Origin: DATCJA01 sp963734635
Lineage (GTDB): Bacteria; Acidobacteriota; Vicinamibacteria; Vicinamibacterales; UBA2999
Length of the DNA: 64,000 bases
Direction of reading: 5' to 3'
Assembly: GCA_963734635.1 (NCBI GenBank)
Contig: CAVTIA010000002.1
Coordinates: 434,001-498,000, forward strand
Below the pieces are notes generated by a model. It worked only from the letters and a program-made list of their open reading frames with translations, did not search any database and was not told where the DNA came from. Numbering within the stretch: the stretch's first letter is position 1; each line of letters starts with the position of its first letter. Shown in pieces: positions 19,774 through 30,749 of this stretch. A program made the translations under genes and the position numbers.

Positions 19774-21329
19774 CCGCGCAGGCCCTCGAGCCGGGCCAGC
19801 CGCTTCCAGCCGGACCTCCCCGCGGGCGGCCGCCCCGATTCTGGCAAGGTCGCCGGCTCGCGCGGAGCGGAACGGCCGCTCACTGAGGCGCCACCCGCGA
19901 CGATCGTGTGCAGCGCAGCAGCGACGGCGGCGATCTCTTCTTCGTCCTCGCGTGGATTCTCGAAAGGCTCGCCGCGGCGTTGCTGCAAGAGCTCGTCCAG
20001 ATATGCGGTGTGGAATGTGGCTTTCTCGAACGCCGGCTGCTCCAGCATCCATCGAAAAAATGGGACGGTCGTCCGAATGCCCCCGACGTGGTACTCGCGG
20101 AGTGCCCGCTTCATTCGCGTAATGGCCTCCGGGCGGTCAGACCCCCAGGCCGACAGTTTCGAAATCAGCGGATCGTAAAAAATAGGCACGTCCGTGCCAG
20201 ATTCGGCGCCGCTGTCGTCCCGAATCCACGGACCGCCAGGGACGCCGAGCGCGGTAATCCGGCCCGGAAAAGGCATGAAGCCAGCGTCCGGGTCCTCCGC
20301 GTAAATCCGGCACTCGATTGCGTGACCATTGGGGCTCAGCGTTTTTTGCGGATCGATATCGAGCGGCTCCCCCTGTGCGATGCGGATCTGCCACTGCACG
20401 AGATCGATGCCAGTCACCATCTCGGTAATCGGATGCTCCACCTGCAGGCGCGTATTCATCTCCAGAAAGTAGAAGCGCCCGTCCTCGTCCAGAAGGAATT
20501 CAATCGTTCCGGCGCTCGTATATCCGACCGAGCGCGCCACCGCCGCGGCTGCCGCCGTGATCTCCGAGCGAAGTGCCGGCGATACGGCAGGCGACGGCGT
20601 TTCCTCAATGACTTTCTGGTGCCGGCGTTGGATCGAACATTCACGCTCGACGAACGGCAGCACATTGCCGTGCAGGTCCCCCAGCAGCTGCACTTCCACG
20701 TGCCTCGGCCGGACGAGCCGCCGTTCCAGGTAGATAGCCGGATCGCCGAAGGCGGCGCGAGCCTCGGACCGGGCGGCGCGAATCGAGCTCGGTAGGTCTT
20801 CGGCCGCGGTGACCACCCGCATGCCCTTGCCGCCGCCGCCTGCGACGGCCTTGATGAGCAGCGGATACCCGACGCTCGCAGCCGCCGCCTCGATTACCGA
20901 GTCCGATTGATTCGCATCGAACGGAGCATCGGAACCGGGCACAACGGGCACGCCCACAGCAATTGCCGCGCGACGCGCCGCGGTCTTGCTGCCCATCAAC
21001 GAAATCGCTTCAGCGGTTGGCCCGATGAACGTCAGCCCAGCAGCCCGACACGCCGCCGCAAACGATTCATTTTCCGCGAGAAAGCCATACCCGGGGTGCA
21101 CGGCATCGGCGCCGCTCGCCTGCGCCGCGTCGATGAGCCGATCGACGCGCAAGTAGCTTTCAAGGGGAGCGCTGGGGCCAATTGCATAGGCCTCGTCGGC
21201 CATTCGTACGTGGCGCGCTGCTCGATCGCACTCCGAGTACACGGCTACACAGGCGATTCCCATGTCGCGGCATGCGCGGATCACGCGCACGGCAATCTCG
21301 CCGCGGTTGGCCACCAGAATTCTGCGCAA
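19770..21329 (-). CDS. Biotin carboxylase subunit of acyl-CoA carboxylase
   Basis: 519 aa ATP-grasp enzyme that carboxylates biotin with bicarbonate and ATP. Family motifs are RRILVANRGEIAVRVIRA at the start, HPGYGFLAEN, the Gly-rich ATP loop KAVAGGGGKGMRV, ERECSIQRRHQKVIEE, FLEMNTRLQVEHPITE and ECRIYAEDP. The C-terminal 60 residues are Ala/Pro/Arg-rich and not conserved. It lies between a large membrane protein gene and the biotin carrier gene, downstream of the carboxyltransferase, together forming a propionyl- or related acyl-CoA carboxylase. Confidence 0.93.
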   Translation of the reverse strand: MRRILVANRGEIAVRVIRACRDMGIACVAVYSECDRAARHVRMADEAYAIGPSAPLESYLRVDRLIDAAQASGADAVHPGYGFLAENESFAAACRAAGLTFIGPTAEAISLMGSKTAARRAAIAVGVPVVPGSDAPFDANQSDSVIEAAAASVGYPLLIKAVAGGGGKGMRVVTAAEDLPSSIRAARSEARAAFGDPAIYLERRLVRPRHVEVQLLGDLHGNVLPFVERECSIQRRHQKVIEETPSPAVSPALRSEITAAAAAVARSVGYTSAGTIEFLLDEDGRFYFLEMNTRLQVEHPITEMVTGIDLVQWQIRIAQGEPLDIDPQKTLSPNGHAIECRIYAEDPDAGFMPFPGRITALGVPGGPWIRDDSGAESGTDVPIFYDPLISKLSAWGSDRPEAITRMKRALREYHVGGIRTTVPFFRWMLEQPAFEKATFHTAYLDELLQQRRGEPFENPREDEEEIAAVAAALHTIVAGGASVSGRSAPREPATLPESGRPPAGRSGWKRLARLEGLRG

Positions 21330-21348
21330 AGCCCGCTAATTCTAGCAC

Positions 21349-23199
21349 TTAGGGCGAGGTCCGAAGCGCACGCGCCAGCTGCGGCAGCCGGTACACCCTG
21401 CTGTCCTCGACGTCGAAAAGATGCTCGGCGGCCGGAAGCGTGGCAACCCAGCGCGCGATGACGATCGAGAGCCCGGGCCGGACAATGACATATAGATCGC
21501 CGTCGCGGCGATAGTCGTCCAACGCATTTGGAATCACGTCGCCGATCGCCCGCCGCAACGGTGTGAAGTGTGGAGGCAGGTACCCGCTGTACCCATTGAC
21601 CGTACGGTAGCCGCCCACAACGCCGCGGTATTGCGGGACCGCGTTGTGGAATCCTTCCTCGATTGGAAGATCCAGCACCGTTGCACCCTCGGGGATCGTG
21701 CCAGGACGCATCGGCCGCGGCACCTCGACGATCCGATCGACACACCAGCCTTCGATAACGATCAGCAGCGCAATGCTCGCGAGCACCGCGGAGGCGTGGC
21801 GTCGGTATCGCTGGAGGAGGGCAACCGTTCCGAAGGCCGCCAGCACGCTGAGACACAGGATTGCGGGGAACCACGCGCGAGCCGGAACCCGGATGCTCTG
21901 GATGCCAGGGATTCTGACGAGCAGATAGTACGGCCCGTACGTCAGCGCACGCCAGGGCGTGGACCATTCGGGCTCCGGGCCCAGCGCCACGAGCCACATC
22001 GCAACCACGGCGACCACACAAAACATCACGACACTGCGCTCGGACCAGGCGCGCCGAAAACCCGCCGTGAGCATCGCGCCTGCGATGAGCATCAGCACGG
22101 CGAATGTGAACAGACGGTAGGGGCTGAAAGGTGGGAGTGGCAGCGGACCGATATGCCACCCGAATGGACCGGTCCACACCCGTGCGAGCACGATGAGCGT
22201 CAGGACCACAGCCGCGCGGGCGAGGCGGCGAGGCCAGGCACCGATGTCCGTCCCCTTTACCACGGCGCGTAACGCAATGACGCCCAATGCGAATGTGGTG
22301 AAGCCGGGAAACAGGGCGCCCTCCTCGAAGTCGTGCGGCAGGACACCACGCCAGGGGACCGCCCGGTGATACATGCCGAGCAGGCCGACGATGTCGGCGC
22401 TGAACATTCTTATTTCGGTGTAGCTGCGGATGAAGCCGTACGCCGCTTGACGCAGCTGATAACCCCAAAGCAAAGGCACGAGCGGCACGCTCGCAATAGC
22501 AGCCGCGGCGGCCACCGCGGCAAGTCTTCTCCAATCCGGGGCCCGCACGAACCAGACGCACCAAACCAGCAGCAGCATTGGAAAGAACACCAGCAGCGCC
22601 GAGTTCGCCAGGGCGGTCACCAGCCAGCCCACACCAAACCACACCAGCGCCCGGCGGCTACCGGTCCGGAAATACCTGTGCAGCCACATCAGCGCAAACG
22701 GCATCCCGAATGACGTCATGTGCTGGAGATGCGACAGATGCACGGCCTGATATGGGGCAAACGCATAGGCGAGCCCTGCAACGAACCCACCGGCATTCGA
22801 TTCGGTGAGATCGCGGGCAAGCGCGTACGCGGCAATGCCATTGAGTGGCACCGACGCGAGGAACAGAAGGTTGTATGCAAGCACCGGGTTGTCCGTGATC
22901 CAGATCACCGGTGATGCAACCGGGTAGACCAGCAGCAAGTGCTCGGTGAATGCGGTCACCCCCGACAACGGGGCAAAGGACGGAAAGTTCCACCATTCCG
23001 CGGTGAGAGGCAGATGCGTCGCGTTCCACGCAAGGATCGACGCGTTGAGCAGCGGGTCGCCGACGTCTGAATACACGTGCGTCAACACGTTCGGCAGCAG
23101 TTCACGGAACAGGACGGCGGTGATGATCGCGTAGACGAGTGCGGCCGCCGGAAGACCGGGGTCCGGCCAGCCGAGCGTTCGTCCGCGCAACCACTCCAT
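21349..23199 (-). CDS. Large polytopic membrane protein, glycosyltransferase-like
   Basis: 616 aa with about 11-12 predicted membrane segments and a soluble C-terminal region of about 120 residues (from about residue 485). The acidic SDVGDPLLNASILAWN after the first membrane segment is typical of GT-C-type glycosyltransferases or YfhO-like proteins, which use polyprenyl-linked sugars; this is inference. It starts at ATG 23199, overlapping the carboxyltransferase stop codon (ATGA), and ends 19 bp before the biotin carboxylase start, so it is embedded in the acyl-CoA carboxylase operon without an obvious functional link. Confidence 0.65.
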   Translation of the reverse strand: MEWLRGRTLGWPDPGLPAAALVYAIITAVLFRELLPNVLTHVYSDVGDPLLNASILAWNATHLPLTAEWWNFPSFAPLSGVTAFTEHLLLVYPVASPVIWITDNPVLAYNLLFLASVPLNGIAAYALARDLTESNAGGFVAGLAYAFAPYQAVHLSHLQHMTSFGMPFALMWLHRYFRTGSRRALVWFGVGWLVTALANSALLVFFPMLLLVWCVWFVRAPDWRRLAAVAAAAAIASVPLVPLLWGYQLRQAAYGFIRSYTEIRMFSADIVGLLGMYHRAVPWRGVLPHDFEEGALFPGFTTFALGVIALRAVVKGTDIGAWPRRLARAAVVLTLIVLARVWTGPFGWHIGPLPLPPFSPYRLFTFAVLMLIAGAMLTAGFRRAWSERSVVMFCVVAVVAMWLVALGPEPEWSTPWRALTYGPYYLLVRIPGIQSIRVPARAWFPAILCLSVLAAFGTVALLQRYRRHASAVLASIALLIVIEGWCVDRIVEVPRPMRPGTIPEGATVLDLPIEEGFHNAVPQYRGVVGGYRTVNGYSGYLPPHFTPLRRAIGDVIPNALDDYRRDGDLYVIVRPGLSIVIARWVATLPAAEHLFDVEDSRVYRLPQLARALRTSP

Positions 23200-24737
23200 C
23201 AGAGAGGAATGTTGCCGTGCTTCTTGGGTGGGTTCCGGTCGCGCTTGGTGTCGAGCGCGTCCAGGGCAGCGATCAACTTGGCGCGGGTCTGCCGGGGCAT
23301 GATGACCTCGTCAACGAACCCCCGTTGGGCGGCCACATAGGGATTTGCGAACTTCTCGCGGTATTCCTGGATTTTCGCGGCACGCACCGCCCCCGCATCG
23401 CCGGCCGCTTCGAGCTCACGCTTGTAAAGGATGTTGACCGCCCCTTCCGCTCCCATCACCGCGATTTCAGCCGTCGGCCACGCGTAGTTGGCGTCGGTGC
23501 GAATGTGCTTGCTCGACATGACGCAGTAGGCGCCGCCGTACGCCTTGCGCGTGATCACGGTCACCTTCGGAACGGTCGCCTCGGCGAACGCAAACAACAG
23601 CTTTGCTCCGTGGCGGATGATGCCACCGTACTCCTGAACGGTGCCCGGCAGGAATCCGGGCACGTCTTCGAAAGTCACGAGCGGGATGTTGAACGCGTCG
23701 CAGAACCGGACGAAGCGCGCGCCCTTGACCGACGCGTCGATGTCGAGCGTGCCGGCCAGGTGCGCCGGCTGATTCGCCACGATGCCGACCGCGCGGCCGC
23801 CGAGGCGCGCGAACCCAACGACGATGTTGCGCGCGAAATGCTCGTGCACCTCGAGCAGGTAGCCTTCATCCACCACTGCGCGGATGACGTCGCCCATGTC
23901 GTAGGGCTGATTCGGCGATGCGGGCACGATGGTGTCGAGCACTGCTTCCGCGCGGTCGGCAGGATCGGCCGACTCGACGCGCGGTGGATCGTCCACGTTG
24001 TTGTTGGGTAGAAACGACAGCAGCTCTCGGATCAGGAGCAGGCACTCCTGGTCGTTGTCCACGGCAAAGTGCGCGACGCCGCTTCGTTCGTTGTGCGTTA
24101 TCGCGCCGCCGAGCTCCTCTTTCGTCACCTGTTCATGGGTAACGGTGCGGATGACGTCGGGACCGGTCACGAACATGTAGCTCGTGTTCTTCACCATGAT
24201 CGTGAAGTCGGTGATTGCCGGTGAGTAGACGGCGCCGCCCGCGCACGGTCCCATGATCGCGGAGATCTGCGGTACGACGCCTGAAGCGAGGGTGTTGCGA
24301 AGGAAGATGTCGGCGTAGCCGCCGAGCGACTGCACGCCCTCCTGAATACGCGCGCCCCCCGAATCGTTCAATCCGATGACGGGCGCACCCATCTTCATCG
24401 CGAGGTCCATGATCTTGACGATCTTGGCGGCGTTGGTCTCGGAAAGTGACCCTCCGAAGACTGTGAAGTCCTGTGCGAACGCGTATGCAAGCCGTCCGTT
24501 GATGCGGCCGTGCCCGCACACGACGCCGTCGCCGGGCACGACCTGATCGGCCATGCCGAAGTCGCGGCAGCGGTGGGTGACGAACTTGTCTATTTCCTCG
24601 AACGTGCCGGCGTCGAACAGCAGGTCGATGCGCTCGCGCGCCGTAAGCTTGCCCGACTCGCGCTGGCGGCGAAGCCGTTCTTCACCGCCCCCGAGCTCGG
24701 CCCGCCGATCGAGATCTTGAAGAAAATCCTTATCCAT
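23199..24737 (-). CDS. Acyl-CoA carboxylase carboxyltransferase subunit (PccB-like)
   Basis: 512 aa. Crotonase-fold carboxyltransferase that moves CO2 from carboxybiotin to an acyl-CoA, most likely propionyl-CoA. Recognisable segments are GKLTARERIDLLFDAGTFEE, GGSLSETNAAKIVKIMDLA, NDSGGARIQEGV, GPCAGGAVYSPAITDF, FLPGTVQEYGGIIRHGAKLL and KAYGGAYCVMSSKHI. The length is normal for PccB. With the biotin carboxylase and carrier downstream it completes a three-part carboxylase. A short-word hairpin separates it from the transaldolase gene. Confidence 0.92.
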   Translation of the reverse strand: MDKDFLQDLDRRAELGGGEERLRRQRESGKLTARERIDLLFDAGTFEEIDKFVTHRCRDFGMADQVVPGDGVVCGHGRINGRLAYAFAQDFTVFGGSLSETNAAKIVKIMDLAMKMGAPVIGLNDSGGARIQEGVQSLGGYADIFLRNTLASGVVPQISAIMGPCAGGAVYSPAITDFTIMVKNTSYMFVTGPDVIRTVTHEQVTKEELGGAITHNERSGVAHFAVDNDQECLLLIRELLSFLPNNNVDDPPRVESADPADRAEAVLDTIVPASPNQPYDMGDVIRAVVDEGYLLEVHEHFARNIVVGFARLGGRAVGIVANQPAHLAGTLDIDASVKGARFVRFCDAFNIPLVTFEDVPGFLPGTVQEYGGIIRHGAKLLFAFAEATVPKVTVITRKAYGGAYCVMSSKHIRTDANYAWPTAEIAVMGAEGAVNILYKRELEAAGDAGAVRAAKIQEYREKFANPYVAAQRGFVDEVIMPRQTRAKLIAALDALDTKRDRNPPKKHGNIPL

Positions 24738-24821
24738 GCATTTACGAATTTACGGATTTACGGATTCACGAATTGAGGCATTACAATTCGTAAATTCGTA
24801 AATTCGTGAATCCGTAAATGT
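24738..24821. repeat. Short-word hairpin array, word TTCGTAAAT
   Basis: Left arm: direct copies of ATTTACGAA/ATTTACGGA (24740-24774). Right arm: TTCGTAAA copies and TTCGTGAATCCG (24785-24820). A 19-bp perfect inverted pair lies at 24756-24774 and 24801-24819. It fills the gap between the transaldolase stop and the pccB-like start. Confidence 0.8.
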
Positions 24822-25476
24822 TTATACCCTCGCCGCCTGCGCCTTCTCCCAGTCTTTGAGGAACCGCTCGAGGCCGATGTCGGTGAGCGGGTGCTTGAAG
24901 CACTGCTCGATGACCGCGGCCGGTACCGTCGCAACGTCGGCGCCCATCCGCGCCGCCTCGATGATGTGAATCGGGATTGCGAACGCTGGCGACGAGAACT
25001 TCGGTCGTCAACTCCGAATTGTCGAAAATGTCGACGATTTCGCGCACGAGACTCATCCCCGTTGCGCCGATGTCGTCGAGGCGCCCGACGAAGGGGCTGA
25101 CATACGCGGCGCCCACCTTGGCGGCCAGCCACGCCTGCGCGGCCGAAAAAATCAGCGTGACGTTGACGCGGTGCCCTTCCGACGCGAGCGTCTTGCACGC
25201 CCGGACGCCGTCCTTCGTAAATGGCACCTTGATCACGATGTGCTCGTCGATCAACGCGAGATCGCGACCTTCTCGCAGCATGCCGGCTGTATCGGTGGCG
25301 ACGACTTCGGCGCTGACGGGCCCTTTCACTGTTTGACAGATCTGTTTCAGGATTTGCCGGTAGTCGCCCGCTTCCTTCGCCAGCAGCGACGGGTTGGTCG
25401 TCACCCCATCGAGGATGCCGAGCTGCGCGAGCGCCTCGACTTCCTTCAGGTTTCCGGTATCGACGAACAATTTCAT
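24822..25476 (-). CDS. Transaldolase / fructose-6-phosphate aldolase family (one frameshift)
   Basis: About 218 aa, the short TalC/Fsa-type transaldolase. Motifs are MKLFVDTGNLKEVE, DGVTTNPSLLAKE, the Schiff-base Lys in IVIKVPFT (about K83), VNVTLIFSAAQAWLAAK and YVSPFVGRLDDI. An extra base in a G run near 24974 breaks the frame after LVASVRNP; the rest (RMGADVATVPAAVIEQ...FLKDWEKAQAARV) is in the next frame, ending at 24822. It would exchange dihydroxyacetone units in the pentose phosphate pathway. It heads the acyl-CoA carboxylase cluster across a short-word hairpin. Confidence 0.85.
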
Positions 25477-25490
25477 GGGTGACTCCTGAG

Positions 25491-25592
25491 GGGTTGGTGG
25501 TTGATGGTTAGTGGCATCTCCACCACCGACAACCGATGGCCACGACTGCCCACGACCAACTACCAGCTACGACCAACCACCACCGCCAACCG
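25491..25592. repeat. Short-word array, words GGTTGGTGG / CCAACCACC
   Basis: GGTTGGTGGTTGATGG on the left faces CCAACTACCAGC and CCAACCACCACC on the right, an inverted layout. It fills the gap between the transaldolase start and the fibronectin-type lipoprotein and supplies that gene's final codons and stop. Confidence 0.65.
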
Positions 25593-26909
25593 ATCCGCCG
25601 TTTCCTCCACCCGCTCCGACTCCGCACTGATATTGGGCAGCGGAACCTGTGTGTCGACCGCGACGACCGAATAGATGTACCGCTTTCCAGGCTCGACGCT
25701 CGTGTCACGGTACCGCGCTTCGGCAAGTGGTGTGGGTGTGAGCTGCCGCAGTGTGGCATCGCCAGCCTCCCGGCGCAAGACCAGATAGCCGTCGAGATCC
25801 AGCTCGCTGTTGGGCTCCCAGATAAGGCTGATGCCCCCTTCAGAAGGTACGGAGGCCACGCCGACCGGCGCCGCAGGCGGAAAAACATCGACCGGAGTGA
25901 AGCAGGTGCGCGGTGATGGCTCGCTCATGATCGTGCCCCGCTGCGCTCGGACCGTGTAACAGCGTGGACGTCCCAGCGAGAGCTCGTCAATCGCAAACGT
26001 CGCGGCGAGTGCGTTTCCATTGATCGGCGTCGGCACCACCGTCGTCCCCGGTGCACGCACGCTGGCAACGGGAAGCTCCGATGCGTCGGGCGCAATCTCC
26101 CGATAGACGTTGTACGTTGTCGGTCCGGCCGGAACCGTGGCATCCGACGTTTGTTGCGCGGGTTTGGCCGCGGGGGCCTGCACCGACGTCACAAACGGTA
26201 CCGGTTCCGGCGGAAGCACACGATCGAGCAGGAAGCCAAGGAGTCCACCAGAGGGGTCCCACGTCAGCGAAATGCCTGACGAGTTATACGTCGCGCGCAC
26301 CTCGGACGGGGGATCGGGCAGCGCCGTCAACGCGAGCTCCGCCTGCATGCCCGGAGGCCCGGGCCGTCCGCGCACGCTGAATGGAACGGCCAGATAGAAC
26401 CGACGGAGCGAAGACACAGCCTGATCGCCGGATACGGGCGACGCCGCCGATCCGACTGCCCGCGGATCGATATACACACGTCCCTGCACGAGCTCGTCCT
26501 CTGTCAAGCCTGTCCATGACGGTCACCATCGAACCGGGCAGAGCGCCCTCAGACGGATCCGGGGCGGGTGGCGGGGGTGCATCCTCGTCTACTTTGGGTG
26601 GCGCAACTACAGGGATGCTCGCGACGACGCCCCCGAGCTCGACAAAGCGGGCGGTAGGCGGGGCGCTGCGTCCGGTGTAGCCGTACACATCGATGCGCTG
26701 AATGTCGATCGGCATCGATTCGTCGATGTTCGTGGAGGGTACGGTGAGGGTTACGTAGACGTCGTTTCCCAGACGCGTCGCACCGATTGTGGCCACAGCG
26801 GCCGGGATTCTTACGTTCGGGGGAATCGGCGCCCCCCGCTTTCCACACGCTGCGCCGACGACCATTGCGGTGAGCGCAAGCGTTGCGCCTGCCCGCACAC
26901 CGAGCCTCA

Positions 26910-26913
<4 letters not shown>
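25560..26913 (-). CDS. Fibronectin type III-like lipoprotein (one frameshift)
   Basis: About 450 aa. The signal peptide ends in the lipobox GAAC followed by GKRGAPIPPNVRIP, the usual start of small CGKxGxPxPP lipoproteins. Downstream are beta-rich repeats of fibronectin type III style (PPAAPVGVASVPSEGGISLIWEPN, DLDGYLVLRRE). One extra base near 26515 breaks the frame; the second part continues with LTEDELVQGRVYID. ATG 26913 overlaps the sigma-54 activator stop codon (ATGA), so the two are co-translated. A surface or periplasmic binding role is likely, but the ligand is unknown. Confidence 0.72.
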
Positions 26914-28508
<1,595 letters not shown>

Positions 28509-28742
28509 ACGCTCCTACATTTCCGAAGGATCCGCAGATCGTCGCCACAACGATGTGGCGGCCATTGCGCAGCGCCGGCGGCAATATCGTGGGCGCTGTC
28601 GCGCACAATTAAGACGTCTTTGTATTAACTCAGCAATTCGCCAGACAAAATTGTCATAAATTGCGTTTCAGCGTAGACGGCATTCTACAGGATTCGCGTG
28701 AAATTGCGACCCACGTATCGACGTGAGCAACGCACGCGCCGC

Positions 28743-28758
28743 TGGCGCGTGTCTTGCG
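28743..28758 (+). promoter_or_regulatory. Candidate sigma-54 promoter for the HELxH gene
   Basis: TGGCGCG at 28743 and TTGC at 28754 have exactly the -24/-12 spacing of the consensus TGGCACG-N4-TTGC, with one mismatch in the first box. The expected start lies near 28770, just ahead of ATG 28775. The first box overlaps a GC-rich dyad. Confidence 0.45.
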
Positions 28759-28774
28759 ATGCAGACCGGGCATC

Positions 28775-29342
28775 ATGACGACGCACTCTACACGTCTGAT
28801 GCCAGTCGTCGTGTGCCTCCTCGTCGGTCTCTCCGCCGCGGCGCACGCGAAGCACACCGACCTGCCGCGGGTACGCCCCCTCGACCCGTCGCTCACCGTG
28901 ATTGTCGATGCCGGCTCCCGATCGGTCGAACACGTTTCACGCACTGGTGAAACGTCTCGAGGCAGGCGACGTCGTCGTCTATCTGCAGTACGGTCAGCTT
29001 CCGAGTGGTTTACACGGGCGGTTGACGTTCCTGACGGAGGCTGTCGGCCTCCGCTACGTCATGGTGGAAGTGTCACGTGAGCTCGACACCCCTCGCCTGA
29101 TCGCAATCGTGGGCCATGAGCTGCAGCATGCCGTTGAAATCCTCGACCAGCCGCAGATCGTCAGCCGGCGACATTTGCGGCGCGTACGAGCGAATCGGGA
29201 TTCAAACGCCGCCACTTCGCGAATGGAGCCGTGGGCTTCGACACGCACGCGGCCGTCGACGTCGGACGACAGGTCTGGCGGGAACTGGCCGGATCGGCAA
29301 TGGAACGCTCGCAACGCGCTAGCGGAGGCCTTCAGGCCTCCG
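28775..29342 (+). CDS. Secreted protein with HELxH motif, broken by about four frameshifts
   Basis: ATG 28775 opens a signal peptide (VVVCLLVGLSAAAHA). Reading across frames gives DPSLTVIVDAG, then VKRLEAGDVVVYLQYG, LPSGLHGRLTFLTEAVGLRYVMVEV, IVGHELQHAVEI and YERIGIQTPPLREW, ending with FDTHAAVDVGRQVWRELAGSAM. The GHELQHA segment resembles the zinc site of M48-type or related metallopeptidases, but the enzyme class is not proven. Breaks lie near 28917, 29166, 29184 and 29236. The 3' end runs into palindrome copy 4, and the stop codon cannot be fixed. This belongs to the most error-dense part of the window. Confidence 0.5.
29323..29342. repeat. Dispersed GGAGGCC palindrome, copy 4
   Basis: Arms 29323-29331 and 29334-29342, loop TC, exactly between two convergent genes and abutting the hslU stop codon. 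A bidirectional transcription stop is plausible here. Confidence 0.85.
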
Positions 29343-30739
29343 TCACAGAATGTAACGCGAGAGATCTTCGTTGCGGACGATGTCGGCCAGCATGCGGTCG
29401 ACGTACGCCTCGTCGATGGAGAGTGACTGGCGGCCGAGATCCGGCGCCTCGAACGAAACCTCGTCGAGCAGCCGTTCCATGACGGTGTGTAACCGCCGTG
29501 CGCCGATGTTCTCGTTGATTTCGTTCACACGCGCGGCAAAGTCGGCGATGCGCCCGATTGCGCCCGGGGTGAACGTCAGCGTCAGGTCCTCTGTGCCCAG
29601 CAGCGCCATGTACTGCTTGACGAGGGCGTTGCGCGGCTCGGTCAGGATCCGCACGAAGTCGTCCCTCGTGAGCGGCTCCAGCTCCACCCGGATCGGAAAT
29701 CGGCCCTGAAGCTCGGGAATCAGGTCCGACGGCTTCGAGACGTGAAACGCGCCGGCGGCGATGAACAGGATGTGATCGGTCTTCACCATGCCGTGCTTGG
29801 TGTTCACGGTGGTGCCTTCGACGAATCGGCAGGATGTCGCGCTGCACGCCTTCGCGGCTCACGTCCGGACCATGACCGCCTCCGCCACTCATCGCGTCGC
29901 GGCTTGCAATCTTGTCGATCTCGTCGATGAAGATCATGCCCGGATTGCTCGACACGCTGAATAGCGGTCCGGCTCACCGACTCCATGTCCACGAGCTTCG
30001 CCTGCTCCTCGGCAACGAGATGCTCGAGTGCCTCCGGTCACTCGCAGCCGCCGCGTTTTCGTCCGTCCCTGGAACATGTTGCCCATCATGTCCTTCAGGT
30101 TGATGCCGATCTCCTCGACGGACGTCCCGGCAATCACCTCGAAGGACGGCATCGCCGTGTCGCGCACGTCGAGCTCGACGACGCGATCGTCCAAGCGGCC
30201 TTCCTTCAGCTGCTCGCGCATGCGCTCGCGCGTACGGCTCGCTTGCTCGCGGACCACCGTGTCATCGCCCGGCCGACAGGAGAGCGCACGGGCGGCAGCA
30301 GCAGGTCGAGCAGGCGCTCCTCGGCGGCGCGGCGCGCCTTGTCGCGCACCTCCTCGGCCTTCTCGGCGCGCACCATCTCGACGGCCAGCTCCACCAGGTC
30401 GCGCACCATCGACTCGACGTCGCGGCCGACGTAGCCGACCTCGGTGAACTTCGACGCCTCGACCTTGATGAACGGCGACTGCGCCAACCGGGCGAGCCTC
30501 CGCGCGATCTCCGTCTTGCCGACGCCGGTCGGCCCGATCATCAGGATGTTCTTCGGCGTGACTTCCTCGGCCATGTCCGAAGGGAGACGCTGCCGGCGAA
30601 TGCGGTTGCGGATGGCAATCGCGACCGCGCGCTTGGCCTTCGCCTGACCGACCACGTGTTTATCGAGCTCGGCGACGATCTGCCGCGGCGTCAACGTGTC
30701 GATCGCGCTCGCGGTACGTTCGGGAAGAAAGATGGCCAT
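29343..30739 (-). CDS. hslU: HslU ATPase subunit of the HslVU protease (about four frameshifts)
   Basis: AAA+ unfoldase that feeds proteins into the HslV chamber. MAIFLPE at 30739 opens after a ten-base gap from hslV. Frame one shows LTPRQIVAELDKHVVGQ, Walker A GPTGVGKTEIARRLA, and FTEVGYVGRDVESM. After breaks near 30270, 30038, 29941 and 29826 come VEEIGINLKDMMGNMF, LVDMESVSR, the Walker B GMIFIDEIDKIA, DILPIVEGTTVNTKHG and, to the end, GRFPIRVELEPL, and RYIL at the C-terminus, the HslV-activating tail. All conserved blocks are present, each break is one extra base, and hslV is intact, so sequence error is likelier than decay. Confidence 0.88.
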
Positions 30740-30749
30740 GAATCCCGTA

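Noticed and set aside
29343..30739. Programmed frameshifting in hslU
   Set aside because: Four separate one-base insertions without slippery sequence or downstream structure do not fit any known recoding.
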